From NCBI GenBank assembly GCA_016223085.1, contig JACRPS010000003.1, positions 534,012 to 598,011 on the forward strand: DNA of 64,000 nucleotides. The letters run 5' to 3'. The position numbers and the translations under genes are program-made. Source of the stretch: Chloroflexota bacterium (GTDB lineage Bacteria > Chloroflexota > Anaerolineae > Aggregatilineales > Phototrophicaceae). Below are positions 7,616-16,292 of this stretch, one piece after another; position 1 is the stretch's first letter; each line of letters begins with the position of its first letter. The notes beneath the pieces were generated by a model. It saw only the letters and a list, made by a program, of their open reading frames with translations. It had not been told where the DNA came from and searched no databases.

Positions 7616-8065
7616 ATGAAACCGGGTAAAATTCGCCCACTGGCAATTTGTGTCTTTTCCCGTGAAGGCCGCATTCTGGCGGCGGAAGGATATGACGCGG
7701 TCAAGCAGGAAGTGTTCTACCGCCCGCTGGGTGGCCGCATCGAATTTGGCGAAACCGGCGCGCAGACCGTCGCCCGCGAACTGGACGAGGAAATCCATGC
7801 GGCGGTCGCTAACCTGCGCTACCTGGGCACGCTGGAAAACATCTTTACCTACAACGGCCAGCCGGGGCACGAAATTGTATTGGTCTACGATGGCGACCTG
7901 GTGGACCCGGCGCTCTACCAGCGCGAGGCTATTGAAGGCCGGGAGGATGACGACCGTCTGCTGTTTGTGGCCCGGTGGAAGGCGCTGGACGAGTTCCGGG
8001 GAGAAGGCGCGCCGCCGCTGTACCCGCATGGTCTGCTGGCGCTGCTGGACGCCCACAATATATAG
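7616..8065 (+). CDS. Nudix hydrolase
   Basis: A 149-aa cytosolic enzyme expected to hydrolyse a nucleoside diphosphate linked to another moiety. The Nudix box is intact: G-x5-E-x7-RELDEE (GGRIEFGETGAQTVARELDEEI in part), giving the metal-binding glutamates. Length is typical of a single-domain Nudix protein. AAAGGATAAGGA lies just before the ATG. The substrate cannot be read from sequence; the form resembles stand-alone ADP-ribose/NTP-type Nudix proteins. It is monocistronic, ending close to a palindrome. Confidence 0.88.
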   Translation: MKPGKIRPLAICVFSREGRILAAEGYDAVKQEVFYRPLGGRIEFGETGAQTVARELDEEIHAAVANLRYLGTLENIFTYNGQPGHEIVLVYDGDLVDPALYQREAIEGREDDDRLLFVARWKALDEFRGEGAPPLYPHGLLALLDAHNI

Positions 8066-8088
8066 GGACACGACCTGCCGTGTCCCTA
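8063..8088. repeat. Intergenic palindrome, GACACG type
   Basis: TAGGGACACG and CGTGTCCCTA pair around ACCTGC. It overlaps the TAG stop codon of the Nudix gene (8063-8065) and lies between convergent genes. Confidence 0.8.
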
Positions 8089-8101
8089 CGAATGTCATCA
8101 A

Positions 8102-9271
8102 TTACCGTTCCCGGCGCTTTTTTGCCAGCAGTCCCCGGTACAGGCTGTCCAGGTCTTTCACCAGCCGATCAATGCCGTAGCGGTCGAGCATCAGCCGCTG
8201 CGCTTCGCTGACGTCCGGCGGCTGGCGTACCGTGCGCAGGATGCCGGTAGCCAGCGCGTCGGCATCCCCCGGCGTGACCAGCAGCCCCAGCCGTCCGTGA
8301 TCGAGTAAATCCGGCAGGCCGCCGACCGCCGTTGCCACCACCGGGCAGCCCGCCGCCAGCGACTCGATAACCGACACCGGTGTGCCTTCGGTGACGCTGC
8401 TAATCACCAGTGCATCCAGGTCGCTGTAGATCGGCGCCAGCACGCGCTGCCAGCCGGTAAACGTCACTGCATCCCGCAGACCCAGCTCATGCACCTGCGC
8501 TTCGACTTCCGGGCGTAGTTCACCGTCGCCTACGATCACAAAATGTGCCTGCGGTAGCTGCTGGCGCACCTTCACCGCCGCTTCCAGAAACAGGGCATGA
8601 TTTTTCACCGGCACAATGCGTCCGACGATGCCGATCAGACAGGCGTCCGGCGGGATGTTCCAGGCCGCGCGGAACTGCCCGCTGTGGCGCGGCGTTGTGG
8701 CGAAGCTGTCCAGGTCCAGCCCCAGCGGCAGCACCGTGAAGTGTTTGCGCCGGGCGATGTGGTAGTCCTCGGCCAGTTCACGGCGCAGCCCTTCGCTCAG
8801 GGTGATGATCGTATCTGACACGCTGCCCATCCAGCGTTCCAGCAGGATAAACAGCCGGGTCAGCAGCGGGTTGAAGTAACCGTGAAAGATATGGGCATGG
8901 AACGTATGCACGATCACCGGCACGCCTGCCAGCCAGGCCGCCAGCCGCCCGACAAAACCTGCCTTCGCCGTATGGGTATGAACGATGTCCGGCTGGAACT
9001 CGCGGATGAGGCGGTAGATTTTCCGCAGGGCGATGAGGTCCTGCATCGGGCGCAGCGACCGTCCCAGTTCCGGGATAACCACTGGATTCACCCCGTGCTG
9101 CTCCGCGTAATAGCCCATATCGCCTTCGCCGGGTTCAACCACGCCGCACACCAGCCGGCTGTCATAATCCGGCGGGCCAAATTTCTCGGTCAGCAGCGTG
9201 ACATAGATAGCCGGGCTGCCCACGTTCAGGCGCGCGATGATGTTCAACACGCGGATGGGGCGGTCGGTCAT
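8102..9271 (-). CDS. Glycosyltransferase family 4 (GT-B fold)
   Basis: A 389-aa retaining sugar transferase, probably acting at the cytoplasmic face of the membrane on a lipid-linked or surface glycan. The N-terminal domain has DIVHTHTAKAGFVGRLAAW. The C-terminal domain has GIVGRIVPVKNH and the nucleotide-sugar E-x7-E motif EGTPVSVIE followed by GCPVVATAVGG. Length is normal for GT4. Last gene of a leftward cluster (WecA-like transferase, epimerase, GT4, membrane protein, this gene), 3 bases after the preceding gene, so almost surely cotranscribed. Donor and acceptor sugars are unknown. Confidence 0.9.
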   Translation of the reverse strand: MTDRPIRVLNIIARLNVGSPAIYVTLLTEKFGPPDYDSRLVCGVVEPGEGDMGYYAEQHGVNPVVIPELGRSLRPMQDLIALRKIYRLIREFQPDIVHTHTAKAGFVGRLAAWLAGVPVIVHTFHAHIFHGYFNPLLTRLFILLERWMGSVSDTIITLSEGLRRELAEDYHIARRKHFTVLPLGLDLDSFATTPRHSGQFRAAWNIPPDACLIGIVGRIVPVKNHALFLEAAVKVRQQLPQAHFVIVGDGELRPEVEAQVHELGLRDAVTFTGWQRVLAPIYSDLDALVISSVTEGTPVSVIESLAAGCPVVATAVGGLPDLLDHGRLGLLVTPGDADALATGILRTVRQPPDVSEAQRLMLDRYGIDRLVKDLDSLYRGLLAKKRRER

Positions 9272-9274
9272 CGG

Positions 9275-9745
9275 CTATTCCACTTCCAGGCCGTAGGCGC
9301 GCATCGCTTCCGCGTACAGGTCCCAGGCGCGGCGCGTCAGCGCGCGCACCTGCTGCACGCTGGCCTGGCTTGGGTTGGCGCGGGCGGCGTCAATCGCTTT
9401 TTCGACGTTCAACACCGCCATCGTCACCTGCCCCAGCCGGCGCAGCAGCACCACGCCGCCAAAGCGGGTTTCGCTCCAACGCCAGACGCGCCAGACCAGC
9501 AGAATCGTCAGCAGGAATCCGGCGATATACAGCGTGGACGGAAATAGAACGCCGCCGGACAGCCGTTCGATGACGGGCACCACTACGGGGCCAAACACGG
9601 CAAACGCCACAAACACCAGCGCCGGCGGGACAAACGTTTTCACCAGCACGACCAGCAGGGGCGCGGTCAGCCGCCGCGAATTCTGCTTGATCGCTTCGAC
9701 CAGGCGCAGTTCCTCCTGAATGGCGAAGTCCAGGGGTGAGGTCAT
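9275..9745 (-). CDS. Small membrane protein in glycan operon
   Basis: A 156-aa protein with two predicted transmembrane helices, about residues 29-56 (APLLVVLVKTFVPPALVFVA) and 70-88 (TLYIAGFLLTILLVWRVW), and a soluble helical C-terminus (VLNVEKAIDAARANPSQ). No family recognised. It overlaps the upstream glycosyltransferase by 4 bases (ATGA) and ends 3 bases before the next one. That tight coupling between two GT4 enzymes suggests a membrane anchor or partner in the same glycan pathway, by context only. Confidence 0.75.
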   Translation of the reverse strand: MTSPLDFAIQEELRLVEAIKQNSRRLTAPLLVVLVKTFVPPALVFVAFAVFGPVVVPVIERLSGGVLFPSTLYIAGFLLTILLVWRVWRWSETRFGGVVLLRRLGQVTMAVLNVEKAIDAARANPSQASVQQVRALTRRAWDLYAEAMRAYGLEVE

Positions 9746-10875
9746 CGTCGTGTGCTCTTTCGCCGGAGTAATTCTTCGTATAATGCGGTAGTCTGGTTGA
9801 CCATACGCTCGGCACTGAAGTGCGTTTCCAGCCGGTCGCGCCCCAGCAGCCCCAGGTGCTGGCGTAGCGCGGCGTCGTCCAGCAGTGTTCGCAGCGCGGC
9901 GGCCAGTGCAGCGGCATCACGCGGGGGAACCAGCAGGCCGGTTTCACCATCGGCCACCACTTCCGGGATGGCGCTGACGGCGCTGGCGATCACCGGCGTC
10001 TGCTGCGCCATCGCTTCCAGCAGCACCAGCCCGAAACCTTCCCACAAACTTGGCGCGAGGAAAATATCCAGCGCCGCCACCAGCCGCGCTGTATCCTGCC
10101 GCCAGCCCAGGAAGCGCACCCGGTCGCCCAGCGGTGCCGCCTGCGCCTGTAACGCTTCGCGCAGCGGGCCATCGCCGGCGACCAGCAGCGCTGCGTCCGG
10201 GAAGGCGGTGGCCACCTGCCGGAACGCCTCAATCGCGTAGGCCACGCCTTTCTGTTCCACCAGCCGGCAGACCAGACCAACGAGAACGGTAGTAGAGGGG
10301 GATTTCAGTTCGCCTAATATAGTCTGCCGCGCGGCGGCGCGCTCCAGCGGTGGGGTGGTAGTATCCAACCCGTAATGGATGCGCCGCACTTTTTCAGCGG
10401 GCGCGCCTTCCACTTCAACGGTAAAACGGGCGATTGAGTCTGAAATGGCGATGGCAGCATCGGTGAAGCGCCACAGCGCGCGATTCACCAGACGGATGGG
10501 CATCCGGTAGCGGAAGGCGTCGTCGTTGTGGCGGCTGGTGACAACCACCGGCACGCCCGCCAGCCGCGCCGCCGGGATGCCAAACAGATCAGCATGGAAC
10601 AGGTGCGTATGCGCCACGTCCGGCTGGAGCGCCCGCAGCGCAGCGACCAGCCGCCGCGTGAGCAGCGCGTCCATATCACTGTAGATGGGAATCCGCTGAA
10701 CGGGGATATTCTGCGCGTCGAGCAGCGTCACGTACTCATCCATCGGCTGCTCCGGTTCGACCAGCAGCAGCAGATGGGCATCCACCTGCCGGTCGCGGAG
10801 GCCGGCCAGTAGCGCCAGCACATGCTGCTCCGCGCCCGCGACCCGGAGCGCCTTGAGGACGTGGGCGACGCGCAT
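9742..10875 (-). CDS. Glycosyltransferase family 4 (GT-B fold)
   Basis: A 377-aa retaining glycosyltransferase. The N-terminus has MRVAHVLKALRVAGAEQHVL and PDVAHTHLFHADLFGIPAAR; the C-terminal half has VGLVCRLVEQKGVAYAIEAF and the E-x7-E motif EGFGLVLLE, with TPVIASAVSAIPEVV after it. The ATG at 10875 is preferred over a GTG at 10902, because the longer form would overlap the epimerase while AGGA lies 10 bases before 10875, just past the epimerase stop. It is about 20% divergent in layout from the second GT4 of the operon and probably adds a different sugar. Confidence 0.9.
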   Translation of the reverse strand: MRVAHVLKALRVAGAEQHVLALLAGLRDRQVDAHLLLLVEPEQPMDEYVTLLDAQNIPVQRIPIYSDMDALLTRRLVAALRALQPDVAHTHLFHADLFGIPAARLAGVPVVVTSRHNDDAFRYRMPIRLVNRALWRFTDAAIAISDSIARFTVEVEGAPAEKVRRIHYGLDTTTPPLERAAARQTILGELKSPSTTVLVGLVCRLVEQKGVAYAIEAFRQVATAFPDAALLVAGDGPLREALQAQAAPLGDRVRFLGWRQDTARLVAALDIFLAPSLWEGFGLVLLEAMAQQTPVIASAVSAIPEVVADGETGLLVPPRDAAALAAALRTLLDDAALRQHLGLLGRDRLETHFSAERMVNQTTALYEELLRRKSTRR

Positions 10876-10880
10876 CCAGT

Positions 10881-11819
10881 TCACATCCTGGACTGGTACC
10901 ACGCCACGGTGCGCGCCAGCCCGGTATCGAAGTCCGCCACCGGCTCGTAATGCAACAGGTCGCGCGCTTTGTCAATGCTGGCGCGGGAATGTTTGATGTC
11001 GCCAGGACGCGGCGGGGCAAAGATTGGTTCCAGCGCCGTGCCGAGCAGGCGGTTAATCCGTTCGACCAGTTCCAGCAGATTGACTCGTCCCGCCGTTGCC
11101 AGATTCATCACCTGTCCGCCCACGCCCGGCGTGGTGGCCGCCAGCAGATTGCCATGCACCACATTGTCAATATACGTGAAATCGCGCGATTGTTGGCCGT
11201 CGCCGTAAATCACCGGGCGCTTGCCGTCCAGCATCTGCGTGATAAACAGTGGAATCACTGCCGCGTACTGCGAGGTGGGGTCCTGGCGCGGACCAAACAC
11301 GTTAAAGTAGCGCAGGCACACCGTTTCCAGCCCGTAGACCTGCGTAAACGCCTGACAGTAATATTCCCCGGCCAGTTTCGCCACGCCGTAGGGAGACATC
11401 GGGCGCGGCGGCATGTCTTCCACCTTGTATTCGCCGCTGATGTCGCCGTAGGCCGATGACGATGCGGCGTAGACCACGCGCCGCACGCCGGCATCCCGCG
11501 CTGCCATCAGCACATTCAGCGTGCCGGTGACGTTATAGGTATGGGTGGTCAGGGGGTCATCAATGCTGCGGGGTACGGACGGCAGCGCCGCCTGATGAAA
11601 AACGGTGTCCACACCCTTAAAGATCGGCCTGAGCGCGTCCGCATCGCTGATGTCCACCTGATGGAACTCAAGCTGGCCGTTAAGGTGCACCAGATTGTCG
11701 CGCTTGCCAGTAATCAGATTGTCAATCACGCGGACGCGCTGCCCATCCTTGAGCAGCCGTTCAGCCAGGTGCGAACCAATAAAACCGGCGCCGCCGGTAA
11801 CAACAAAGCAGTCGGTCAT
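10881..11819 (-). CDS. NAD-dependent nucleotide-sugar epimerase (extended SDR)
   Basis: A 312-aa cytosolic enzyme of the UDP-glucose/UDP-GlcNAc 4-epimerase type. The NAD motif is [11 protein letters not shown], the catalytic set is ASSSAYG and YGVAK (Y-x3-K), and [11 protein letters not shown] is the substrate loop typical of the WbpP/Gne group. It would supply a UDP-sugar to the two GT4 enzymes downstream. The next gene starts 6 bases after its stop. Whether the substrate is acetylated cannot be decided by eye. Confidence 0.88.
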   Translation of the reverse strand: MTDCFVVTGGAGFIGSHLAERLLKDGQRVRVIDNLITGKRDNLVHLNGQLEFHQVDISDADALRPIFKGVDTVFHQAALPSVPRSIDDPLTTHTYNVTGTLNVLMAARDAGVRRVVYAASSSAYGDISGEYKVEDMPPRPMSPYGVAKLAGEYYCQAFTQVYGLETVCLRYFNVFGPRQDPTSQYAAVIPLFITQMLDGKRPVIYGDGQQSRDFTYIDNVVHGNLLAATTPGVGGQVMNLATAGRVNLLELVERINRLLGTALEPIFAPPRPGDIKHSRASIDKARDLLHYEPVADFDTGLARTVAWYQSRM

Positions 11820-11894
11820 CGGGTTTAACCTCTTGCGTTAATGAGTAGCGGATGACAGTTCGCGCACGGCCAGGATTGTGCCGAACTGCTGCTG

Positions 11895-12911
11895 TTATTT
11901 ACCCAACTGGAACTTGCGGCGAATTAACATTAACGTGACAAACAGGATTCCCAGCAGGGCGAAGTTTGCCAGCCCCACACCCAGGGCAACCTGCGGCGGG
12001 GCGGCGCTGACGATCAGCGCCATCAGACCGAAGTAGACACACGCACCGTACAGGATAAAAATCGTCTGGCGCTGGCTCAGTCCCAGGCTCATCAGGCGGT
12101 GAGACGTATGGTCTTTCCCGGCCTGGGCCGGCGACCGGCCTTCCAGCAGCCTTGTGACCACCACCAGAAAGATATCAAACAGCGGCAGCGCCAGCACCAG
12201 CAGCGGCACCATCCACGTCACGCCCAGCGGCTGCGCGCCGAACTTGAGCTTGATGCCCAGCACCGCCAGGATAAACCCCAGCACCAGGGCGCCCATGTCA
12301 CCCATGAAGATGCTGGACGGGTTAAAGTTGTAAATCAGAAAGCCAAACGCGCTGCCCAGCAATGCCGCCGCCAGACTGCTGACCAGCGTCAGGCCCTGTG
12401 TCAGCGCGATCACCATAAAGAAAAACGCGCCGATGGCGGTGAACCCTGCCGTCAGGCCGTCCATGTTGTCCATGAAGTTCGCCGCGTTAGTGACGGTCAG
12501 CACCCACAGAATCGTCAACGGCACGTCTATAAAGGGCGTGCCAAACAGGCGAATCTGGATGCCCGCCACGATGAGCACCAGCGCCGCGATCACCATCGCC
12601 ATCAGCCGGAGGTGGATGCCGAGATTGTAACGATCATCCACCAGGCCGACCATCGCCAGAAAGGCCGACCCGGCCAGCACCGCGCCGAATTCAACCATGT
12701 GCTGCGGTGGGCTGAACAGGACCAGTGACAGCGCCAGTCCCAGATAAATCGCCAGCCCGCCCATCAGCGGTTTGTGATCCTGATGAATCTTCCGCTGGTT
12801 GGGTTTATCCACTACGCCCAGCCACATGGCAATCTGGCGTGACACCGGCGTTAGCCCCAGTGACGCCGCGAACCCAAATACGAGTATCGGCACAAACTGC
12901 ATGGCATCCAT
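11895..12911 (-). CDS. Undecaprenyl-phosphate sugar-1-phosphate transferase (WecA/MraY family)
   Basis: A 338-aa polytopic membrane enzyme that would load a sugar-1-phosphate onto undecaprenyl phosphate and start glycan assembly. Family motifs are RKIHQDHKPLMGG near the N-terminus, VDDRYNLG, NAANFMDNMDGLTAG with the acidic catalytic residues, MGDMGALVLGF, and HTSHRLMSLGLSQRQ. About ten hydrophobic helices. ATG at 12911 is chosen, with AGGCGG 9 bases upstream; a longer reading to 13034 would run through a palindromic repeat. First gene of the leftward glycan cluster. WecA/TagO-type is more likely than MraY because of the context. Confidence 0.9.
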   Translation of the reverse strand: MDAMQFVPILVFGFAASLGLTPVSRQIAMWLGVVDKPNQRKIHQDHKPLMGGLAIYLGLALSLVLFSPPQHMVEFGAVLAGSAFLAMVGLVDDRYNLGIHLRLMAMVIAALVLIVAGIQIRLFGTPFIDVPLTILWVLTVTNAANFMDNMDGLTAGFTAIGAFFFMVIALTQGLTLVSSLAAALLGSAFGFLIYNFNPSSIFMGDMGALVLGFILAVLGIKLKFGAQPLGVTWMVPLLVLALPLFDIFLVVVTRLLEGRSPAQAGKDHTSHRLMSLGLSQRQTIFILYGACVYFGLMALIVSAAPPQVALGVGLANFALLGILFVTLMLIRRKFQLGK

Positions 12912-12989
12912 CAATAAAATCCGCCTTTCGTGCAGAAGTATACTCCAAAACCGGCGCGCGAATAAGGCGGAAACCCGCCGGATGCCATC

Positions 12990-13019
12990 TGTAGGGACGA
13001 GGCGCGCCTCGTCCCTACA
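12990..13019. repeat. Perfect 30-base intergenic palindrome
   Basis: Arm TGTAGGGACGAGGCG with its exact reverse complement, core GGCGCGCC. It lies in the divergent promoter region of the WecA-like and CDF genes, so it is not restricted to gene 3' ends. Confidence 0.92.
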
Positions 13020-13140
13020 ACACGATTCTATCAATCCGGAAGTAAAGTTAACCTAATAATGTTCTTCCCGATTGTCGAAATGCCTCTTATGCCCCTAAGA
13101 TGACATTACACGGATAGTGAACGGAAAGCGACAAACACGC

Positions 13141-14538
13141 ATGGCCCAGCAGTCTGATACCCGCCAGCAGGTGCGCCGCGTGCTGCTGCTCACGCTGGCC
13201 CTCAACGTCGTCGTCGCCGTGAGTAAAATTCTCATTGGCCTGATCAGCGGTGTGCTGGCGATTACGGCGGACGGTTTTCACTCAATGGTGGACGGCTCAT
13301 CCAACATTGTGGCGCTGGTCGCAAACCGGCTGGCCGCGCGTCCGCCCGATGAAGATCATCCTTACGGCCACCGCCGCTACGAAACCATCGCAGCGCTGGG
13401 CATCGGCCTGTTCCTGCTGGTTACAGCCTGGGAGATCGTGAGCGGAGCCGTGGAACGGCTGCAAGGCGGCGGTGAAGCGCCGGAGATCACGCCGCTGACC
13501 TTCGTAGTCATGATCGGCACGCTGGCCGTGAACCTGTTTGTGACCTGGTACGAAGCGAAAGAAGGCCGCCGCCTCAAATCCGAACTGCTGGTGGCCGATG
13601 CCACCCATACCCGTACCGATGTGTTTGTGACGATTTCGGTCCTCGCCAGCATGGTGTTTGTGACGGTGCTGGGCTGGCTGTGGGCGGATACGGTAGCCGC
13701 GCTGGTGATTGTGGCGCTCATCATCCGGTCGGCATTTGACATCCTGCGGCGCACCGGCGGCGTGCTGGTGGATACCGCGCCCTATTCGCCGCAGCAGCTT
13801 ACAGAGTGGATTGAAACCGTACCGTCGGTGGAACAGGTGCTGCGCGTCCGCAGCCGGGGGCCGTCCGATGCGGCCCACATAGACGTGGATGTGCAGGTCG
13901 CGCCGGAGATGACCGCTGACCATACCGCCGCGATTGCCACTGCCATCCGCGACCGGCTCAACGATCATATCGAGGGCATCTCCGAAGTAGAGGTGCATTT
14001 TTCGCCACGCGCCTGGGGCGAAAACGATTATGCCCTGTCGGCCCGTGCCCAGGCGGACGCGCTGGGACTGGCAACGCACGAAGTGTGCGTGACCGACGCG
14101 CCGGATGGCAAAGTGCTGGAAATGCACGTCGAAGTCCCGCCGGGGCAGACGCTGGCGGAAGCGCACGAACGGGTCAGCCAGCTTGAGCAGAACGTCCAGA
14201 CCAACGTGCCCGGCGTGGTCGAGGTGATTACGCATATCGAGCCAGCCCAGGTGGCAGTCGTGCCGGATATGAGCAGCGAGGATATGGCCGCACAGAGCGA
14301 ACGGGTGGCCGGGCAGGCGCTTGACCTGCTGCGCCGCCGTTTCCCCGGCCTGAACTGGCACGATTTGCGGGTACAGCCCTACAACGGCGGCAGCTTTAAC
14401 CTGACTGCGCACGTGGCACTGGAGCCGGAGATGAGCGTCGAAGCGGCGCACGCCCTGGCGGAAGACGCTGAACTGCTGCTGCGAACGTCCATCCCGCGCC
14501 TGTCGCGCGTGACCATCCACACCGAACCTCCGGATTAG
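13141..14538 (+). CDS. Cation diffusion facilitator transporter with extended C-terminus
   Basis: A 465-aa inner-membrane metal/proton antiporter (Zn, Fe, Mn or Co class). Six transmembrane helices fill residues about 15-205. The metal site residues are present in helix 2 (DGFHSMVDGSSN) and helix 5 (DATHTRTD). The soluble part has a normal ZT-dimer domain (about 210-290), then about 170 further residues that look like two more copies of the same ferredoxin-like domain (VLEMHVEVPPGQTLAEAHER and NLTAHVALEPEMSVEAAHAL). Usual family length is near 300. A GTG at 13117 is an alternative start. Metal unknown. Confidence 0.88.
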   Translation: MAQQSDTRQQVRRVLLLTLALNVVVAVSKILIGLISGVLAITADGFHSMVDGSSNIVALVANRLAARPPDEDHPYGHRRYETIAALGIGLFLLVTAWEIVSGAVERLQGGGEAPEITPLTFVVMIGTLAVNLFVTWYEAKEGRRLKSELLVADATHTRTDVFVTISVLASMVFVTVLGWLWADTVAALVIVALIIRSAFDILRRTGGVLVDTAPYSPQQLTEWIETVPSVEQVLRVRSRGPSDAAHIDVDVQVAPEMTADHTAAIATAIRDRLNDHIEGISEVEVHFSPRAWGENDYALSARAQADALGLATHEVCVTDAPDGKVLEMHVEVPPGQTLAEAHERVSQLEQNVQTNVPGVVEVITHIEPAQVAVVPDMSSEDMAAQSERVAGQALDLLRRRFPGLNWHDLRVQPYNGGSFNLTAHVALEPEMSVEAAHALAEDAELLLRTSIPRLSRVTIHTEPPD

Positions 14539-14604
14539 CGTGATTCTAATGGCAGAGCGTATACAACTAGAATACATAAAAATAGGGTAAAAGCGGATTC
14601 AACA

Positions 14605-15549
14605 ATGGAATCACAAACCGAACCGCAACTGCTCGAAAAACCTGCTTTTAAGCGGGTGCATATTGTTGTGAATCCGGCGGCGGGGCAGGATCGCCCCTTT
14701 CTCCAGATCATTAACAAGGCGTTCCAGGACGCCGGGATTGACTGGGACCTGTTCATTACCAAAGGCGCAGGGGACGGTACCCGGTTCGCGCGGGAGGCCG
14801 TCGCCGCCGGCGCGGATGTGGTGGTCGCTTACGGCGGCGATGGTACGGTGGGCGAGGTCGCCAATGGGTTGATCGGCACCAACGTCCCGCTGGCGATCTT
14901 CCCCGGTGGCACGGCCAACGTCATGTCGGTTGAGCTGGGTATCCCGGCGGACATCGCTCAGGCGGTGACGCTGGTATGCGGCAGCGGCGCGCTGCGGTCA
15001 GTTGATATGGCCGAAGCCAACGGGCGGCTGTTTATGCTGCGGACAACCATCGGCTTCACGGCACAGGCCACCGCCGGCGCCGACCGAGACGACAAGGCGC
15101 GTTATGGCAATCTGGCCTATGTTGTTTCTGCGCTGCGGGAACTGCCCCACGCGCAGAGTTCGCGTTACACGCTGCTGCTGGACGGTCAGGAAGTGCAGAC
15201 CGAAGGCGCGATCTGTATCGTCGCCAATTCCGGCAATCTCGGTCTGCCTGGGCTAAATCTGAACTCCGTTATGAACGTCAGCGATGGTCTGCTGGACGTG
15301 ATCGTGATTCGCAGCGTGGACCTGGGCGCGCTGCTGGCGGTTGCGGCCAGCGCCATCGGCGTCGCGCAGCCGTTCCAGCACTGGCAGGTGAGGGAAGCGA
15401 CCATCGTCGCGGACCCACCGCAGGTCGTCGAATGTGACGGCGAGGTGATTGACCCGACGCCCTTCCGGGCGAAGGTGCTACCGCAGGCGATTCGAGTGGT
15501 CGTGCCCGCCCCACCCCCGGCAGCCACAACGCCTGCCCCGTCTGGCTGA
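14605..15549 (+). CDS. Diacylglycerol kinase-family lipid kinase
   Basis: A 314-aa cytosolic or peripheral lipid kinase (DgkB/YegS/BmrU type). Motifs: VHIVVNPAAG near residue 15, VVAYGGDGTVGEVANGL (the GGDGT nucleotide loop), and IFPGGTANVMSVELGIP. The C-terminal half has the beta-sandwich signature ICIVANSGNLGLPG and LLDVIVIRS. Length is normal. Likely to phosphorylate a membrane lipid such as diacylglycerol or a sphingoid-like lipid; the exact substrate is not visible. The phosphatase gene starts directly after it, suggesting an operon. Confidence 0.88.
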   Translation: MESQTEPQLLEKPAFKRVHIVVNPAAGQDRPFLQIINKAFQDAGIDWDLFITKGAGDGTRFAREAVAAGADVVVAYGGDGTVGEVANGLIGTNVPLAIFPGGTANVMSVELGIPADIAQAVTLVCGSGALRSVDMAEANGRLFMLRTTIGFTAQATAGADRDDKARYGNLAYVVSALRELPHAQSSRYTLLLDGQEVQTEGAICIVANSGNLGLPGLNLNSVMNVSDGLLDVIVIRSVDLGALLAVAASAIGVAQPFQHWQVREATIVADPPQVVECDGEVIDPTPFRAKVLPQAIRVVVPAPPPAATTPAPSG

Positions 15550-15563
15550 CGTTGCCCGCTACG

Positions 15564-16244
15564 ATGATTGACCGGCCTGATTTACCGCCCGACGCGGACA
15601 TGGAGCAGGTGACGCAACTGCTGCACCGGCCCGATGTGCCGGAAGTCATCGCCACCACCGAGGACGCACGGCGTGGACCAAGCGTTGCCAAACGCTTCAG
15701 ACACTTCGTGCAGCAGGTACTGAAGCAGGGCCTGTGGCTGACGGTCGTTGAGTCGGTGGAACAGGTGGCGCGTTTAATCACCGGCGCACCGACGCTGCGC
15801 TTCAGCCGCGTGACGCCGCAGCTACACGTTGGCGGCCAGCATCTGCCGCACGGCTGGCCGATTCTGAAGCGGCGCGGGATTACGGCGGTTGTCAGCCTGC
15901 GCGGCGAGTACGATGACTATGCTGCCGGTATTGCCCCATCGCGCTATCTGTACCTGCCGACGGTGGACAATCACGCACCGCCATTGGCCTATCTGGTGCA
16001 GGGCGCGACGTTTATCCGTGAGGAAGTTGAACGCGGCGGTAGGGTGTACATTCACTGCTGGGAAGGGGTAGGCCGTGCGCCAACGATGGCCGCCGCCTAT
16101 CTGGTGAGCATCGGCTTCACACCGGCGCAGGCGTGGCAGCTCATTCGCACGGCGCGGCCCTTCATCCGCCCGACACTGGCGCAGATCGAACAGGTGGAAC
16201 GCTTCGCCGCCGTATGGAATAACGATACGGCTGGAAAAATGTAG
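15564..16244 (+). CDS. Dual-specificity/PTP-type phosphatase
   Basis: A 226-aa protein with a C-terminal cysteine phosphatase domain. The catalytic loop is HCWEGVGRAP (C-x5-R) followed by TMAAAYLVSIGFTPAQAWQLI, and an upstream acid candidate lies in YLPTVDNHAPP. The N-terminal 70 residues are a variable helical region. Coupled behind a lipid kinase, it could act on a phospholipid headgroup (PTPMT1/PgpP-like) or on phosphoprotein; context slightly favours lipid. ATG at 15564 is preferred to an in-frame TTG at 15552. Its TAG stop lies inside a palindromic repeat. Confidence 0.82.
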   Translation: MIDRPDLPPDADMEQVTQLLHRPDVPEVIATTEDARRGPSVAKRFRHFVQQVLKQGLWLTVVESVEQVARLITGAPTLRFSRVTPQLHVGGQHLPHGWPILKRRGITAVVSLRGEYDDYAAGIAPSRYLYLPTVDNHAPPLAYLVQGATFIREEVERGGRVYIHCWEGVGRAPTMAAAYLVSIGFTPAQAWQLIRTARPFIRPTLAQIEQVERFAAVWNNDTAGKM

Positions 16245-16271
16245 GGGCGGGTTTAGAAACCCGCCCCTACA
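16240..16271. repeat. Intergenic palindrome, GGGTTT-core type, supplying a stop codon
   Basis: TGTAGGGGCGGGTTT (16240-16254) and its exact complement (16257-16271) flank AG. The TAG of the first arm (16242-16244) is the stop codon of the phosphatase gene. The core is the same as at 47675. It lies between convergent genes. Confidence 0.92.
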
Positions 16272-16292
16272 GCGTTCATGTGCTTAATTCGG

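Noticed and set aside
12912..13034. N-terminal extension of the WecA-like protein
   Set aside because: The extension would translate a perfect palindromic repeat, and a better ribosome-binding site lies before 12911.
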